DNA of 64,000 bases, taken from NCBI GenBank assembly GCA_947179155.2, contig OX359275.1, positions 6,451,501-6,515,500 on the forward strand, written 5' to 3'. The stretch is from Hedera helix. Taxonomy: Eukaryota; Streptophyta; Magnoliopsida; Apiales; Araliaceae. The stretch's first letter is position 1. Every line of letters begins with the position of its first letter. Below, piece after piece: positions 62,958 through 64,000 of the stretch. A program made the translations under genes and the position numbers. The notes beneath the pieces are model-generated. The model was not told the origin of the DNA and did not search any database. It saw only the letters and a program-made list of their open reading frames with translations.

Positions 62958-63117
62958 ATTATTCTATGGTATTAGAGTATGGCTACGTGGTGCTCTAAGA
63001 CTATTCACATACTGCTATTTCAACATATACAGTAAAAGAGTCCATTGTGTATGTTGAAATGACAATATATTAGTAGTTTGAGGCACCACGTGATGGTATC
63101 CAAGACCACTGAATAAT
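62958..63117. repeat. Foldback element upstream of the NPF pseudogene
   Basis: Homologue of 46032-46190. The inner arms are ATTTCAACATA and TATGTTGAAAT; both arms differ from the other copy at a paired position, so the stem is kept. The CACGTGG-type arms are also kept (TACGTGGTGCTC with GAGGCACCACGTGA). Confidence 0.75.
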
Positions 63118-63458
63118 TTCTCGTAAAAGAGAGGACAATGATGATCAAGGGTCTGACGTCAACATATATAATTGTCGTCTTCTTTTCACGGATTTGAAAT
63201 TAAGACAAGATTTAAGGTTTTATCTTATTCTATTTTTAATATATAAATTTAAGGGCTAAGGACAAAATTGTCCTCCTAAGTTTGAACGAATATCTATTTG
63301 TCCCTCAAAAGACTGAAAATCATTATTTCCCTTCCAAGCTCTTTATGAAGGAGCTAACATTAGTTTGGCAACACCCCCTCCAAACAAACAACAACAAAGT
63401 TGAGACTTAGTGATCCGCCAGATTCAAAAGAATCTTCCCCAAGATGGGAAGAGGACTT
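63118..63458. other. Distal 5' flank of the NPF pseudogene
   Basis: Homologous to 46191-46645 with a deletion near 63170. It contains the same 14-bp palindrome at 63260-63273. No gene seen. Confidence 0.5.
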
Positions 63459-64000
63459 TGTAAGACCCCGAATTTTATGAAATATGAAATTTAATTTTTC
63501 TTCATATATATTTTTTTCCTGAAACAGTAAGTGGTTAAATTAATAAAGTTAAAAGTTAAGAATGTTATGTGTAAATTATATTATGTCGGACAATATTCGT
63601 TTGGTCGGAGAATATTCGTTCTGTCGGGAAATATTCGTACGACGGCACCGTACGAACCAATCATTGGTGGACCTCACAACGAATAATTGTCAGATATAGA
63701 AAACGACATAAACAATTTTTAAATGGTCAATGTTACTATCACTTTTAATTGTTAAAATATCTGGTGATAAAAGAATAGTAATATACAGTATTACAAGTAA
63801 CACACGGTATTGCACAATAGTATACGACATTGCACAGTATTTCGTATTATTGAACTGATAAAGTGGCTATCGTACAATATTTGACTTTATTGTCACATGC
63901 ACAATAATTCATATTATTAAACTGATAATTGTCATAGTAGCATATGCACAGTAATTCACATTATTGAATCAATAATTGTCATTATACAGTAACGTATTCT
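63459..64000 (-). mobile_element. Start of another LTR, running out of the window
   Basis: TGTAAGACCCCGAATTTT is an LTR-like start in the reversed orientation used elsewhere here. It has three ~20-bp repeats of a GTCGG(A/G)(C/G/A)AATATTCGT word (63586-63640), then a series of GCACAGTA/GCACAATA repeats. The other end is outside the window, so the family and completeness are unknown. Confidence 0.6.

Overview
The window is nuclear DNA of a flowering plant, most likely a eudicot. The signs are spliced genes with GT-AG introns, plant-type LTR retrotransposons primed by initiator tRNA-Met, a Tourist-like MITE and very AT-rich repeats. No bacterial gene organisation, rRNA, tRNA or CRISPR was seen. 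I estimate that well over three quarters of the window is LTR-retrotransposon sequence. The only apparently intact protein-coding gene is a proton-coupled transporter of the NRT1/PTR family (NPF).

Positions 1-34442 are one composite retrotransposon array on the minus strand: LTR A (its outer ~0.7 kb lies left of the window), internal domain 1 (15481-17611), LTR B (17612-27285), internal domain 2 (27286-29425) and LTR C (29426-34442). The LTRs are about 5 kb. The ~2.1 kb internal domains carry a primer-binding site and a polypurine tract but no credible protein, so this is a LARD-type non-autonomous element. Two younger relatives are nested in it: a complete LARD on the plus strand (1257-12413, two 4427-bp LTRs with no difference noticed, TSD ATTAT) inside LTR A, and a solo LTR (18593-23268, TSD AACAC) inside LTR B.

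Positions 34443-41619 hold a minisatellite (35335-35885), a fragment of the NPF gene (36318-37220), a MITE, a fragment of copia reverse transcriptase and a decayed Ty3/gypsy element. The NPF gene itself lies at 41620-45850 on the minus strand, with four exons and 629 codons. A second, broken copy covers 47048-62776. It has a nonsense codon, a 2-bp deletion and a truncated last exon, and its intron 3 has been filled by ~12.8 kb of retrotransposons. That filling contains a second LTR-internal-LTR-internal-LTR array (47567-56041) with internal domains of only 397 bp, another solo LTR nested in its middle LTR (49978-54052, TSD TACTT), and a decayed plus-strand Ty3/gypsy element with recognisable protease, reverse transcriptase and integrase pieces (56042-60365). 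Another LTR begins at 63459 and runs out of the window.

The most unusual content is structural. The LTRs of the LARD clan share an architecture but not a sequence: each subfamily has its own array of short perfect hairpins in an AT-rich block, followed by its own GC-rich palindrome set. Their internal domains are alignable non-coding sequence with three degenerate ~82-bp repeats. Upstream of both NPF copies is a ~160-bp foldback whose two copies differ by a paired, base-pair-preserving change.
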